DNA of 64,000 bases from UBA1181 sp963654355. GTDB lineage: Bacteria > Bacteroidota > Bacteroidia > Bacteroidales > Paludibacteraceae. The notes under the pieces were generated by a model that ran no database searches, was not told the DNA's origin, and worked only from the letters and a program-made list of their open reading frames with translations. Both the position numbers and the translations under genes were made by a program. Where the stretch lies: contig CAVKBM010000001.1 in the NCBI GenBank assembly GCA_963654355.1, positions 1 to 64,000 on the forward strand, given 5' to 3'. This document shows positions 1 to 10,600 of the stretch, piece by piece (position 1 is the first letter of the stretch; the number at the start of each line of letters is the position of its first letter).

Positions 1-30
1 ATTTCCCCAAAAACAAATTAGAGTAAAACT

Positions 31-1830
31 ATGGATAATGAAAGATCTATACATGAATTGATAATAGAGCAGAAAACGAAGGGTATAAAATTTCTTGTGC
101 CAAGCTATCAAAGAGGCTATCGATGGCAACGGGTAAATGTCCTGGATTTGCTTAATGATTTGAAGGAGTTTATTCATAGCGATAAAGAAACATATTCTTT
201 GCAGCCTCTTGTTGTCTATTTTTCGAATAGTGACAACACGTACCATGTAGTAGATGGTCAGCAACGACTAACTACTATATCTATACTTTGGGGCTATTTG
301 AATCAGACACAGGTAGATATTAACTATGAATCAAGAAAAGGTCAACAAGAGAATCATTATGTCGAGGAGTGCAGTAATATAGACCAATATCATGTTAATC
401 AAGCCTATCTAACCATTAAGGATTGGTTTGAAAATCATAATGACGAGAAAGATAATTTTATCAACCTATTATCAGGAACGCAGCATGGTCAAGAGGTAAA
501 ATTTATTTGGTACTGTACCGAAGATAACGAAGTTGCAACATTTATCAGATTAAACAAGGACAAAATATCTTTGACTAATGCAGAATTGATTAAAGCAATG
601 CTCTTGAAAAAAGGAAACTTTGATGGGGATTGTGTATTGATTCAGAAAAGTATCGCAACAGAATGGAATAAGATAGAAAATGTATTCAATGACGATGCTT
701 TTTGGGGATTTATCAGACCTATAGAAGATAAAAGAGCTACGAGAATAGACTATCTTTTTGAAATTATCAAGGAAGAAGACCTCTTGTCTTATAGTCCAAA
801 GGTAGAAACTGGTAATGACCAATATGCTACATTCAGATACTTTTATCATTATTTTAAGGATTTCAAAGAAATGGCTTTTTTCAATATTTGGGAAAAGGTA
901 AATACAATTTACAACATTTTCGTACACTGGTATAACGAAATAGAAATATATCACTATATCGGTTTCCTTGCCATATGCAATCCAAAATGCATCATGGAAC
1001 TGATTAACGAATGGTTGACACCAGAAATGACGATGGATACCTTCAAAGCAATTCTAAAGACAAGAATCAATAATATTATAAAACAAAAGGGCTGTAATAA
1101 TCTCTCGAAGCAATATAAATACAATTTTGAAAGCGGAACCGACAAGACTGAATGTAAACCTGTTTTGCTTTTGTTTAATGTGCAACGTATTATTATACTA
1201 AACAGAAATCTTAACAAAGATACAGACACTCAATTATTTAACAAATTCCCCTTCTATCTTTTCAAATTAGAAAAGTGGAATGTTGAACATATTGCCTCAA
1301 ATACAGATAATGATTTATCTAGAATTGATGCACAGAAGGAATGGTTGAAAACATTTTTATTGGACAAATCACTCTCTGAGACTAATAATGATGATATAAA
1401 GAAGTTCATTAACGATAGCCCTGATAGGAAAGGGTTCGAGCAAATACGTCAAGGCTTAGAAGATAATCAGAATAAATCCATCCAAATGAACGAACGGATG
1501 GATGACAAACAGAAAAACCAAATCTGGAATTTCTGTCTATTGGATGAACATACAAACAAAAGCTATGGCAATTCGATTTTTCCTGTCAAGAGAAGGATTA
1601 TCATGGGAAAGGAAATGGGCAAGAAATATGAACTAGATGAAAATTTAAACGAAACAACCATACCTAATTCTGTCGCTTTTGTCCCAGAGTGCACAAAAGA
1701 GGCTTTCATAAAGGCATATACTGCTAATGCAACCTCTCATAGAGAATGGACTAGAACAGATGCACAAGCTTACAGACAAGAAATGTACGAATGCCTTAAG
1801 GATGAGTTTGATGTTTTCGTTCTAAATTAG
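31..1830 (+). CDS. DUF262/DUF1524 (GmrSD-like) protein, probable anti-phage nuclease
   Basis: 599 residues. The N-terminal DUF262 domain shows VPSYQRGYRW (about residues 23-32) and the family signature DGQQR (75-79), the ParB/Srx-like nucleotide-binding part of the GmrSD family. The C-terminal third resembles DUF1524, a His-Me finger (HNH) nuclease: an EHI motif lies near residue 419 and a segment WNFCLLDEHTNKSYGN near 500 supplies the conserved Asn and the NxxxGN pattern. GmrSD proteins are type IV restriction enzymes that cut modified phage DNA; that role here is inferred from family membership. The next DUF262 gene starts 8 bp after the stop, so the two form an operon. Only 30 bases precede the ATG, so an upstream partner outside the window is possible. 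Confidence 0.85.
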   Translation: MDNERSIHELIIEQKTKGIKFLVPSYQRGYRWQRVNVLDLLNDLKEFIHSDKETYSLQPLVVYFSNSDNTYHVVDGQQRLTTISILWGYLNQTQVDINYESRKGQQENHYVEECSNIDQYHVNQAYLTIKDWFENHNDEKDNFINLLSGTQHGQEVKFIWYCTEDNEVATFIRLNKDKISLTNAELIKAMLLKKGNFDGDCVLIQKSIATEWNKIENVFNDDAFWGFIRPIEDKRATRIDYLFEIIKEEDLLSYSPKVETGNDQYATFRYFYHYFKDFKEMAFFNIWEKVNTIYNIFVHWYNEIEIYHYIGFLAICNPKCIMELINEWLTPEMTMDTFKAILKTRINNIIKQKGCNNLSKQYKYNFESGTDKTECKPVLLLFNVQRIIILNRNLNKDTDTQLFNKFPFYLFKLEKWNVEHIASNTDNDLSRIDAQKEWLKTFLLDKSLSETNNDDIKKFINDSPDRKGFEQIRQGLEDNQNKSIQMNERMDDKQKNQIWNFCLLDEHTNKSYGNSIFPVKRRIIMGKEMGKKYELDENLNETTIPNSVAFVPECTKEAFIKAYTANATSHREWTRTDAQAYRQEMYECLKDEFDVFVLN

Positions 1831-1838
1831 TAGAAATT

Positions 1839-4010
1839 ATGGAAAAAATTACATTTTGGGATTTAATAACATCTCCGAGTATAAAGAAAATATGCATTCC
1901 AACCATTCAGCGTGATTATGCATTAGGACGTCGGAATAAGGTTTATAACAGACAAAATTTCCTGTTAGCACTGAAAACAGCGATATATACGAAAGAGGAA
2001 CTTACCTTGGATTTTGTATATGGTGTAGATAACGAAAACATGTTCGTACCATTAGACGGACAACAACGATTGACAACGTTGTGGTTGTTACACTGGTATG
2101 TAGCTTATAGGACGGGATTGCTCTAACAAAAGCAGAAATAAAAGCACCTCTCTTGAAATTTTCATATGAAACACGCATTTCATCAGCCGATTTCTGTAAG
2201 TCTTTATGTAGACTAGCTCCAAATGTGAAGAATTTACCGATTCGTGAGTGGATAACGCAACAGACTTGGTTCTTTCATCAGTATAAACAAGATCCTACCA
2301 TAATGGGCATGCTTAACATGATTGCCGGGACTAAGACAGCAGACAATAATGGCAATGACATATTAGATGGAATAGAAGAAATCTTCAAAGATGAAGAATG
2401 CAAATTCTGTTCTATCTGGGAAAAGTTGACAACCACCAAGTGCATCAAGTTTAACAAATTGCATGTAAGTCTACATGATAGCGATGAATTATATGTCAAA
2501 ATGAATGCACGAGGGAAACAACTTACAGATTTTGAAAATTTCAAGACAGAACTCGTTCAGCATGCAAAAGACGACAACATCCTTGGAGAAACTCAGGCTT
2601 TAGATTTTGCTGCGAAATTGGACGTTCAATGGACTGATATTTTCTGGAATAACAGATGAAAGGATGACAAAACAAATGACATTTCCATTGATGAAATCTA
2701 TTTTGCATTCGTAAGGCGTTATGTTAGACTGGAATGTGTAAGGAAAAACAAGGAAAATCTTGTTGAAAAAGTTACTAAAACTTTTACTAACTTCAATATT
2801 CCATATAAAGAGGTTCTAGACAAACAATCAATTCAAAATTTCATAAAAATCATGGATAACTTAAGGGGACATGAACTCAACACAATGTCTCCATGGGGCG
2901 AACCATTCGATTTTGTTCCCAAATATAACAATGGGGAAAGGACTGATATAACAAAAATAACAAACACCCAAATGCTTCTTTTTTATGGATACTGTAGCTA
3001 TTTTCTTTGGGGAGCCTATGATAATGATTCATTTTCAGAGTGGAATCGTGTAATATGGAATACTTGCGAAAATCGAGTGGACAAGTCAAAATATGCGCCA
3101 ACAATGTCTGTAATAGACATGTTGGCTCCATATTCACATGCTATTTTATCCTATTTGTCACAAGAAAACGTGATTGAATGTAAATATAACAAAGAGCAAC
3201 TTCTTGAAGAACAACGCAAAGCGCGTCATATTAAAGAATATCCCAAAATTAAAGAAATGGAGGGCTATTCATTTTTTCATGGTGCTATACGTTTCTTATA
3301 TACTAATTCAGACAACAACGAGGATTGGAACTCTTTTGAACTTAAATCCAAGAACATAAAGTTGCTGATTCCTGAAATGATAAACGAACGTCACACTATC
3401 AAATTATTGACTCCATATATACCAGAGCAAGCTTTGTGTGACATCTACTACAATTATTGGGTATCAAATCGTGATGAAGATTTACGTGCAATTTTGCTAT
3501 ATAAAAAACGCTTTGCCATATCTCCATAATTTCCTTTTGCAAAACGACGAAAGAGAATACGCCCCCCTGTCAAGATTACAACAAGACATTATTGACTTGT
3601 GCGAAAATGCATTTAGTCAAGGTTATCTTCAAGTAAATTGGGATGAAAGTAAATATATTTGGACTAGATATAGTTCAAGAAGAGGATATTTTGGATGGTC
3701 TTCATTTGTCATTGGAAACGAAAACCATTTAAGAGTTTCGAACATTCTTAGTCAGTCAACAGAGTTTGAAATACATAAGGATTTGCTTAATGCAAGAATT
3801 GGAGATCATATACCTTCGCTATATATACATTTCAGATTTAAAGAATATTGGCTAACTCTGTTCGGGAACAATACAATCTGCCTGATGACAGAGAATTGGG
3901 AAAACAAAAAGCATAATCCCGATGACAACAATGGCTACTACTTTTCCGTTGAAAATATTGAAACCAAGGATCAACTAATTGAGAAGATTAATGATTTAAC
4001 AACGTTATGA
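1839..4010 (+). pseudogene. Second DUF262 protein, broken by two frameshifts and one stop
   Basis: Three reading-frame pieces form one protein of about 723 residues. It starts with IPTIQRDYALGRRN and LDGQQRLTTLW, the DUF262 signatures. The first frame ends at the TAA at 2124-2126; adding one G to the GGG at 2114-2116 would continue the frame as YRTGIALTKAEIKAPLL. A TGA at 2657-2659 then interrupts the same frame after IFWNNR. A second frameshift lies in the A6 run at 3503-3508; with one A fewer the reading becomes YKNALPYLHNFLLQ and stays open to 4010. The indels have opposite sign, so the original frame is restored. It was probably the partner of the preceding DUF262 gene. Genuine decay or homopolymer sequencing errors could both explain the lesions, although the TGA favours decay. 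Confidence 0.8.
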
Positions 4011-4177
4011 ACAAGAAAATATATTTCGCAGGTTCCATCCGTGGTAGCAGAGTCGATGCTGCTCTCTACCAAAGGCTGATAGCAGACCTCAAGCAGACAG
4101 ATACGACGTTGACCGAACACTTCGATAAGTCGAACATGAGTTTGAAGGCGCAGACGAAGGCTATTGACACCGTTTGA
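4007..4177 (+). pseudogene. Truncated nucleoside 2-deoxyribosyltransferase-like (DNPH1/Rcl family) gene
   Basis: A 56-codon frame begins at an ATG overlapping the TGA of the broken DUF262 gene (ATGA). Its start, KKIYFAGSIRGSRVDAALYQ followed by RLIADLK and LTEH, matches the N-terminal nucleotide-binding strand and helix of the 2'-deoxynucleoside 5'-phosphate N-hydrolase / nucleoside deoxyribosyltransferase family. Similarity fades after the LTEH segment and the frame stops, whereas family members are normally about 140-160 residues and need a downstream catalytic Glu that is absent here. It is therefore read as the remnant of a third gene of the DUF262 operon. Confidence 0.6.
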
Positions 4178-4194
4178 TACACCTAAGCCACAAA

Positions 4195-4223
4195 GCCGCT
4201 CAAAGCATTTTACTTTGAACGGC
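4195..4223 (+). terminator. Hairpin ending the DUF262 operon
   Basis: Inverted repeat of 11 bp with one mismatch (4195-4205 pairs with 4213-4223) and a 7-nt loop, followed by a moderately T-rich stretch. It lies between the end of the plus-strand remnants and the convergent ddl gene. Confidence 0.5.
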
Positions 4224-4257
4224 CTTATCATTTTCTATTACCGTAATTATCCAGTGA

Positions 4258-5241
4258 TTATCCTCTTCTGAAACCTTCTTCGATAACGTCTGTCATAACA
4301 TCTTTGATGTCTAAGCCCGCTGCACACACTTGCTGAGGAATGAAACTTGTTGCAGTCATACCTGGTGTGGTATTCACCTCCAAAAGATTGATTTGATCGC
4401 CCTCAGTGATGATATAGTCCACACGAATGATACCTTTCGCACCTAAAATGTCGTAGATCTTAGAAGTGAGTGCCTGTACAGACTTTGTGACCTTCTCTGA
4501 GAGGCGAGCAGGCGTGATTTCCTCAACAGCGCCATTATACTTGGCATCTGTATCAAAAAATTCATTTTTGCTCACTACCTCAGTTATCGGGAAAACAACG
4601 CTCTTCTCTTTTGTTTTGTACACGCCACAAGTGATTTCCGTTCCCTTCATAAACGACTCAATAATCACTTGATTACCCTCTCCCAAAGCAGCGTTGATGG
4701 CTTTTTTGAGCTCCGACGCATCCTTAACCTTTGAAGTTCCGTAGCTACTACCTCCTCCATTAGGTTTTACAAAAATCGGCAAACCTAATTCCTTGACGAT
4801 GGCATCCTCATTGACTTCATCGCCTCTGTTCCACATTATAGATTTAGCGATAGGAACACCGAAAGCATGTAGATAGCGATTGCAAAAAAACTTATTGAAA
4901 GTCAACGCAGCTGCCAAAACCCCACAACAAGAGTAGGGAATGTGCAACAAATCAAAATAGCCCTGCAACTTTCCATCCTCGCCAGGGACACCATGAATCG
5001 TGATATAGGCAAAATCAAAATTCACCTTTTCACCCTTCTCATTGACAAACGAGAAATCATTTTTGTCAATGATGAATTTCTTTTTATCAACTTCTACATG
5101 CCAATCTAAACCTACGATGGTAACGATGTAGAGGTCATATCTCTCCTTATCAATAAACGAATATAGACCTGCAGCGCTACGAAGCGAGACTTCAACCTCG
5201 GATTGGTCGCCGCCTGCTACAATTGCTATTTTCTTTTTCAT
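4258..5241 (-). CDS. ddl: D-alanine--D-alanine ligase
   Basis: ATP-grasp ligase that joins two D-alanines for the peptidoglycan stem peptide in the cytoplasm. The 327 residues are full length for Ddl. The N-terminus KKKIAIVAGGDQSEVEVSL is the typical glycine-rich entry. VKPNGGGSSYGTSKV forms the ATP-binding omega-loop region, IIESFMKGTEITCGV the central motif, and LLEVNTTPGMT the Mg-binding Glu/Asn near the C-terminus. It lies 43 bp downstream of the DUF4468-like gene on the same strand and is convergent with the DUF262 operon. Confidence 0.95.
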   Translation of the reverse strand: MKKKIAIVAGGDQSEVEVSLRSAAGLYSFIDKERYDLYIVTIVGLDWHVEVDKKKFIIDKNDFSFVNEKGEKVNFDFAYITIHGVPGEDGKLQGYFDLLHIPYSCCGVLAAALTFNKFFCNRYLHAFGVPIAKSIMWNRGDEVNEDAIVKELGLPIFVKPNGGGSSYGTSKVKDASELKKAINAALGEGNQVIIESFMKGTEITCGVYKTKEKSVVFPITEVVSKNEFFDTDAKYNGAVEEITPARLSEKVTKSVQALTSKIYDILGAKGIIRVDYIITEGDQINLLEVNTTPGMTATSFIPQQVCAAGLDIKDVMTDVIEEGFRRG

Positions 5242-5284
5242 TGTATGATTAAAAATCTAAAACTAAATCCCAGCAAATGGACAA

Positions 5285-5896
5285 TTACCAGTGAACTTGA
5301 GTGATGATAGCGTTGAGCCTCTCTTGCAACACATCATATCCCTTTCCTAAGAGTTCTGCATCTTCAATAGTGGCGTTCTGCTCCTCCAAAGCTGCACGAC
5401 GCTCAGACTTTGACATTTTACTATCGTTGTTGATACGTTCAATCTCTTGTTTGGCAATATTGATTTTATTTATGCGCTCTGCCACGGGCAATTTATTGAC
5501 TACGGCGACATTGTAAGATTTCACCAATGATATGTGGTAGATTCTATAAGCAAGACGACCATCATCAAGGATTTTGAAGCGCCACCTCGTCTCAAGATTA
5601 TTAGAATACTCACCTGCAAAAGAGTTGAATCTCTTCTCAATTACGAAAGTGTTACGAAAAGCAAGTTCCTCATTCTTGACATCCCTTTGTATATCAAGGT
5701 CTATATTGTTTTTACTAGCGTAAAGCCATGACTTGAGGAGATGATAACAAGTTGCTTTGCTTACCTGAATAGTGATTGTGTCGCTGATTTCGCACTCACC
5801 ATCTTGGTCGAGTGTGAATTTATAGTCTGCCGCCTCCTGCGCATTGATTACAGCCACGCTCAAAAGGCAAAGAACCACGAATAACAGTTTTCTCAT
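5285..5896 (-). CDS. Exported DUF4468-like protein
   Basis: 203 residues with a signal peptide (MRKLLFVVLCLLSVAVINAQ, cleavage expected after AQ). The mature part has the look of Bacteroidota DUF4468 proteins: an N-terminal alpha/beta segment with an RWRFKILDDGRLAYRIYHI strand pair near the middle and a charged helical C-terminal part (KMSKSERRAALEEQN). Function is unknown. The family assignment rests on overall pattern, not on a catalytic motif. It probably reaches the periplasm or outer membrane and may be cotranscribed with ddl. Confidence 0.6.
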   Translation of the reverse strand: MRKLLFVVLCLLSVAVINAQEAADYKFTLDQDGECEISDTITIQVSKATCYHLLKSWLYASKNNIDLDIQRDVKNEELAFRNTFVIEKRFNSFAGEYSNNLETRWRFKILDDGRLAYRIYHISLVKSYNVAVVNKLPVAERINKINIAKQEIERINNDSKMSKSERRAALEEQNATIEDAELLGKGYDVLQERLNAIITQVHW

Positions 5897-5926
5897 TGTT
5901 TGTAGTTTTTTATTGTTTCCTTCTCA

Positions 5927-5934
5927 CAAAAGTA
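5927..5934 (-). promoter_or_regulatory. -7 element of the DUF4468-like gene
   Basis: TACTTTTG on the minus strand, an exact match to the Bacteroidota TAnnTTTG -7 consensus, about 30 bp upstream of the start codon. No clear -33 TTTG was found at the expected spacing. Confidence 0.5.
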
Positions 5935-5992
5935 AGACAAAATAGGAAAGCATTGGAATTTTCTATCCTTTATTTAACCAAATATGAATGAA

Positions 5993-6178
5993 CTACACGT
6001 TGTCTCTTCCCAACACATTCTTTAATTCACTTCCATCCACCTTAGTTATTTCTGCGATTTTTGACAACGACAGACCAGATTTTAGCAACGCCGACAATAA
6101 TATCTTTGCTATCCGATCATCTTCCATCAGATACTTAAACACTGTATCGTAAATAGGATTCGCAATTTCAATTTTCAT
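5993..6178 (-). pseudogene. Internally deleted Rpn-family / PD-(D/E)XK nuclease remnant
   Basis: 61 residues. The first part, MKIEIANPIYDTVFKYLMED through LLSALLK, is the invariant N-terminus of the roughly 300-residue Bacteroidota Rpn-like (PD-(D/E)XK transposase/recombination-promoting nuclease) proteins. It runs directly into SGLSLSKIAEITKV, which matches the extreme C-terminal helix of the same family (LLKSGLSISDIA type). The whole nuclease core is missing, in frame. The junction falls on an LLK shared by both ends, which suggests deletion between short repeats. A -7 element lies upstream, so the small product may still be made. Confidence 0.65.
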
Positions 6179-6215
6179 TCATCTTATCCTTTAAAAATGC
6201 AACAAAACTTTTGCA

Positions 6216-6223
6216 CAAATATA
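6216..6223 (-). promoter_or_regulatory. -7 element of the Rpn-like remnant
   Basis: TATATTTG on the minus strand, an exact TAnnTTTG match, 38 bp upstream of the remnant's ATG at 6178. Confidence 0.45.
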
Positions 6224-6297
6224 GCAATTCTTCACCTTTATATCCTAATATCTCATTACATTTATGTTTTATTTTGATGAACTATAATTTTTATGCT

Positions 6298-7530
6298 ATG
6301 CAACCATCTTTGTCTTTGAAAGAACTATTGTTGAAAGTGAAATCCGCTATCAGCCAATGCTTTTCATCTTCATATTGGGTAACCGCTGATGTTAGTGATT
6401 TTCACGAAAATGCAAATGGACATTGCTATATGGAGTTGGTTCAGAAAAATGACTCCTCAAAATTGATTGAGGCGAAAGTGCGAGCCATCATCTATGCAAG
6501 CAATTATCAACGATTGAAAAATTTCTTTATGATGCAGACTGGTCAACAACTCCGAACTGGCATGAAGATTTTAGTTGAAGTTTCCGTTTCTTACCATGAA
6601 CTTTATGGTATGTCATGTGTCATTCAGGATATAGACCCGACATTCACATTAGGCGACATGGCACGGAAACGGATGGAGACGATAGCAAGACTGAAGGCAG
6701 ACGGTGTGTGGGATATGAACCGTGAGATTGAAATGCCACCATTGATTAAACGTATCGCTGTCATCTCATCGCCCTCAGCGGCTGGGTTCGGTGATTTTTG
6801 CAATCAACTTCAAAACAACGGACACGGATTCAACTTCAATATCCAACTTTTCCCCGCCATTATGCAGGGCGACCAATCTGCTAACAGCGTCATCGCGGCA
6901 CTTGACCAAATCAACGAGGTGAGAAATGATTTTGATGTGGTGGTGATCATCCGCGGGGGCGGAGCCACAACCGACTTGTTGGCATTCGATGAATACGAAC
7001 TCTCCTTTTGCGTGGCGAATTTCCCATTGCCTATCATCACAGGTATCGGGCATGAACGAGACGAATCTGTTACAGACATGGTGGCACACACTCGCTGCAA
7101 AACACCGACAGCTGTGGCCGCTTTTATCTATGAACAGATGATGACACAAGAAGAACGATTGCTCTCTATTGAAGAGAGTATCCATTCATTTTTGACAGAA
7201 AAACTTTCTAACGAGCATAAACGACTGGACGACTATTCAGAACGTGTCGTACGCGCTTGCACCAATCGTTTTGTATTGGAACATCAAAAACTTTTAATGA
7301 TGCGTCAAAAATTACACTTAATGTTTCACAGCACTTTGCAAGAACGACTCCATAAAATAGAAATGATGGAGAACACCCTCACACATATCTCGCCAGAGAA
7401 CATATTGAAACGAGGCTATTCTATCACGATTCTCAATGGTAAAATACTCAAAAATGCAGAAGATGCTACCTCGGGAGACGAACTTCGTACGATTGTGAGC
7501 AGCGGAGAGGTGCGAAGTGTTATCAAATAA
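6298..7530 (+). CDS. xseA: Exodeoxyribonuclease VII large subunit
   Basis: Catalytic subunit of exonuclease VII, which degrades single-stranded DNA in the cytoplasm. An N-terminal OB-fold (SSYWVTADVSDFHENANGHC) is followed by the catalytic domain with RIAVISSPSAAGFGDF, VIIRGGGATTDL, TGIGHERDESVTDMVAH and TPTAVAAF, then a coiled-coil C-terminal region and the closing NILKRGYSI segment. The ATG at 6298 (MQPSLSLKELL) is preferred because family proteins begin close to this point and sequence upstream of it overlaps the divergent promoter; an ATG at 6277 is an alternative. The small subunit xseB, often adjacent in other bacteria, is not downstream here. Confidence 0.92.
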   Translation: MQPSLSLKELLLKVKSAISQCFSSSYWVTADVSDFHENANGHCYMELVQKNDSSKLIEAKVRAIIYASNYQRLKNFFMMQTGQQLRTGMKILVEVSVSYHELYGMSCVIQDIDPTFTLGDMARKRMETIARLKADGVWDMNREIEMPPLIKRIAVISSPSAAGFGDFCNQLQNNGHGFNFNIQLFPAIMQGDQSANSVIAALDQINEVRNDFDVVVIIRGGGATTDLLAFDEYELSFCVANFPLPIITGIGHERDESVTDMVAHTRCKTPTAVAAFIYEQMMTQEERLLSIEESIHSFLTEKLSNEHKRLDDYSERVVRACTNRFVLEHQKLLMMRQKLHLMFHSTLQERLHKIEMMENTLTHISPENILKRGYSITILNGKILKNAEDATSGDELRTIVSSGEVRSVIK

Positions 7531-7584
7531 ACATCATCTATTTGTATTCGCACATGATTCATCGACGTTTTTTACAAAAAAACC

Positions 7585-7620
7585 AAAAAGGAGGTGCGCT
7601 TAAAAGCGCACCTCCTTTTT
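7585..7620. terminator. Bidirectional rho-independent terminator
   Basis: Perfect 17-bp inverted repeat (7585-7601 with 7604-7620) with a GC-rich core GGAGGTGCGC flanked by A5 and T5 runs. It lies between convergent xseA and the large T9SS gene and can serve both. Confidence 0.9.
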
Positions 7621-7665
7621 GTTATATGTTTTGGAAATCTATCTGAAAGAAAGCTTCCCAAAATG

Positions 7666-10600
7666 CTATCGAACAATCACCTTAACGGCTTTATTTTCAA
7701 CTTTTACAATGTACAAACCAGCCTTTGCAACAGCGATAGCCTCAACATCAGAATGTATCGTTGCCTGTTTTACAACCGTACCAGTCAAGCTGTAAATCAC
7801 GACAGGAGAACCAACACTTGCATTGACAATGTTGACAACTTGCTCGCCACCGTAGACATTGACGTTTTGAGATAGCACTTCCTCCACAGAAGTTTTAACC
7901 GATTGGAATTTTACAGATACATTCACATAAGTTTCATTGGCTGTGAATTCAAACTTACCTCCCGATGTGCCTACAAGACTGTTTCCCTCAACTTCTCCTC
8001 CGACTGTGATTTCTGCAACATTAAAGCCATCATTTGCCTTGACATTAACAGACGCAATGCTTCCTCTATGCACTTTTATTGTCTCATTATCAACAGTACC
8101 ATTTCCATCAGTTGTTACCGTAATGAACGACGGATTCAAGTCTACACTGACGGTAGAGATTTCCTCTTTTTCAAAGCTGTAATCATCTGGACAAGAGACG
8201 ACACCCGTTGCCACTGAGAGCTCCTCATTAAGCGTCCAAGAGATGTTCGTATTGTCGATTGTGAAAGTTTTTCCGTCTTCCGTCTCTGCGATTGCGTCAA
8301 CCTCTGCTAATGCCATCAATACCGCCGCTTTACTATCAATCTCTCTTGAGCTTACATAGTCCACAGAAGGTGTCATCTTGACAATTGGAACGACTTCTGC
8401 ACCTGCTTTCTTGATAGTGAAGCTTATAGCGCTTGCCACGGCAGTTTCTACCCCTGTCTGATATGTGATGTAGTAATATCCGCTCTTTTGAGCCACATAG
8501 CTAAATGCAGTACTCTCATAGTACGCAAATGAAACAACATTTTTGCGCTTACCATTTTCCACACCGAAGACTTCTACACCCACCATACCTGAGAGAAAAG
8601 GAGAGTTATCTGCAAATATGATCTGTTCACCCTCTTCAAGACGTACTTTCATTACTTTCGCCACACAGTAGAGACCACTTGCCGAGAAAACCATCACATC
8701 ATCATCATCAAAAAGAGACTTCTTGTCGTAAATATATGTCAAATCAATCTCCTTAGCATCACAATAAGGAACCGTATCCATGGTTTGCATAGGATAGACT
8801 GTATAGTCCACTTCAACCTCACGGTCATCGTTGACGTAGTTTGGTATATAAGTGTATGCAGCAAAGTTATAGGTACCCGCATCCAATATTGCGTAAGAGA
8901 CAACCATTGCGTCTGAAGTCATAACATCATATCCTGTTTCATACTCTGGCAAAACGCTATATGATGAAACATCACCTTTCTTCACACAGAGTACAGTAGT
9001 CTGATCCTCAAAGGTGCAAGTATGCATTTTGCTCATACGTCTGGTATTCGTTCCATCAACCACCAATGGCGATTGGAACGGAATCAAACTGTCTTTGATA
9101 TGGAACGAAGACGTTGAGACTTCAGCTGTAGCCACATACTCAGCGTAGTCAATAGTAAATTCATAACTCATCTGAATAGAAGAACTATTCATAGGAGTAA
9201 CTCTAAAATAGTACATGCCCGCTTCACTAGCGTAAAACGCCCCATATTCATTGTCCTCACCCGTAAACTTAGCTCTAATTTCGTTTTCTTCACCATCCAC
9301 AATATTGAAGAAATTAATGTAAGAGAGCTGATCTGCGTAGAACACAAAGGATTGCCCACTTGCCATCTCCTTTCTATAGATTTTAGAAGGATAATAGATA
9401 TACTTCGCATCTGTAGAAATCAGGTCCACATTTGGTACTACTTTTACATTCTTGCCTCGATCATTCAAGACCTCTGCATCTGCAACAGCATCTACAATAT
9501 TTAAAAGATTCTCATCTTCTATGATATCAATTTGATAATCCGCCGATCCTGTCTCAAGATTACCATAAGTTGACAAAACAAGATAGACAGTACCATCATA
9601 CTTTGCCTTGTAAGAGGCATAAGCAAGTTCATAATCATCAAAATTTCCCAATTTTACGATTCCCGACGTTGAAAAGCCAAAGATATATGTATAATCGTCA
9701 AGTTCAACATTGTCGTGTCTTACCCTTAACGTCTGACCTGCCTTCAAATCAATCTTAAACGACTTCGAATAGTAAGCTTCATCCTCATTTCCAAAATTTT
9801 CGTCTCCTAACACTGCAGGGGTTTCGTCAGAACCATAATTCAAAGTAAAAGATTTTTCACCCTCCATAGCTTCTGCCTGACTGAGCAATGTTTCAAGCGA
9901 TATTACATCATTAGTTTCTGCACCTGCCCTCTTAGACATAGACACGACAATACTCTTTTCAAAAGCATCGTATGTGTATGCGAAAACTATATAGTAAATA
10001 CCAGTAGATTCAATTCTTTTCGTATATGTATGATAGTAATCATCATCTATTAACTCAAAACCTGACTCAGTCTCTTTTATGAAGAAGAAATCACTTCTTA
10101 CACTTGTCTCTTCCCTGAGAACATCGTCAGATTCCAAATTCAATTTGTAGCCTATACAATTATACATTGTTGTACCATAGGTTTTGTAATTTCCAAAATC
10201 AACCAATGGCATCTTGCTAAAATCAAGGTCAATGGTGTCTGTATAAGCCAAACTCGTCTCAGAGAGAGTTGCCAAGTAATCTTCTAAAGACATCACATTC
10301 GTCTCTTTTTTGAGCGAGATACTTTCTGTGGCATATCTTTCAGAAACCGAAAACGCAAAATAGTAGACACCATCCTTTTCTGCCTTATATTTAGTAGCTG
10401 GATAAAGCGTCTTAACCTTCTTGTATGTTTGCGTCGCCTCATCTTCAAGAGTGTACAAATCACAAGATTCGTACACTGTCGCCAGCTCACCCTCCTTCAA
10501 CTCCATTTTATACGCTGCATAATAGCCTAATACGTTAACTGGACTTCCGTCGGACGATACTTCCCGCACATACTTCACAGGGGCACAGTCGCGCGATAGC

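Noticed and set aside
2852..3529. Separate genes in the 1.8-4.0 kb region
   Set aside because: The pieces join into one DUF262 protein through two single-base shifts and one stop, so they are not independent genes.
6211..6297. Extended N-terminus of xseA from an upstream start
   Set aside because: It overlaps the divergent -7 element at 6216-6223 and family proteins start near residue 30 of this extension; 6298 (or 6277) is more likely.
6775..7185. Minus-strand frame of 136 codons
   Set aside because: It lies wholly inside xseA on the opposite strand, and its translation shows no family pattern.
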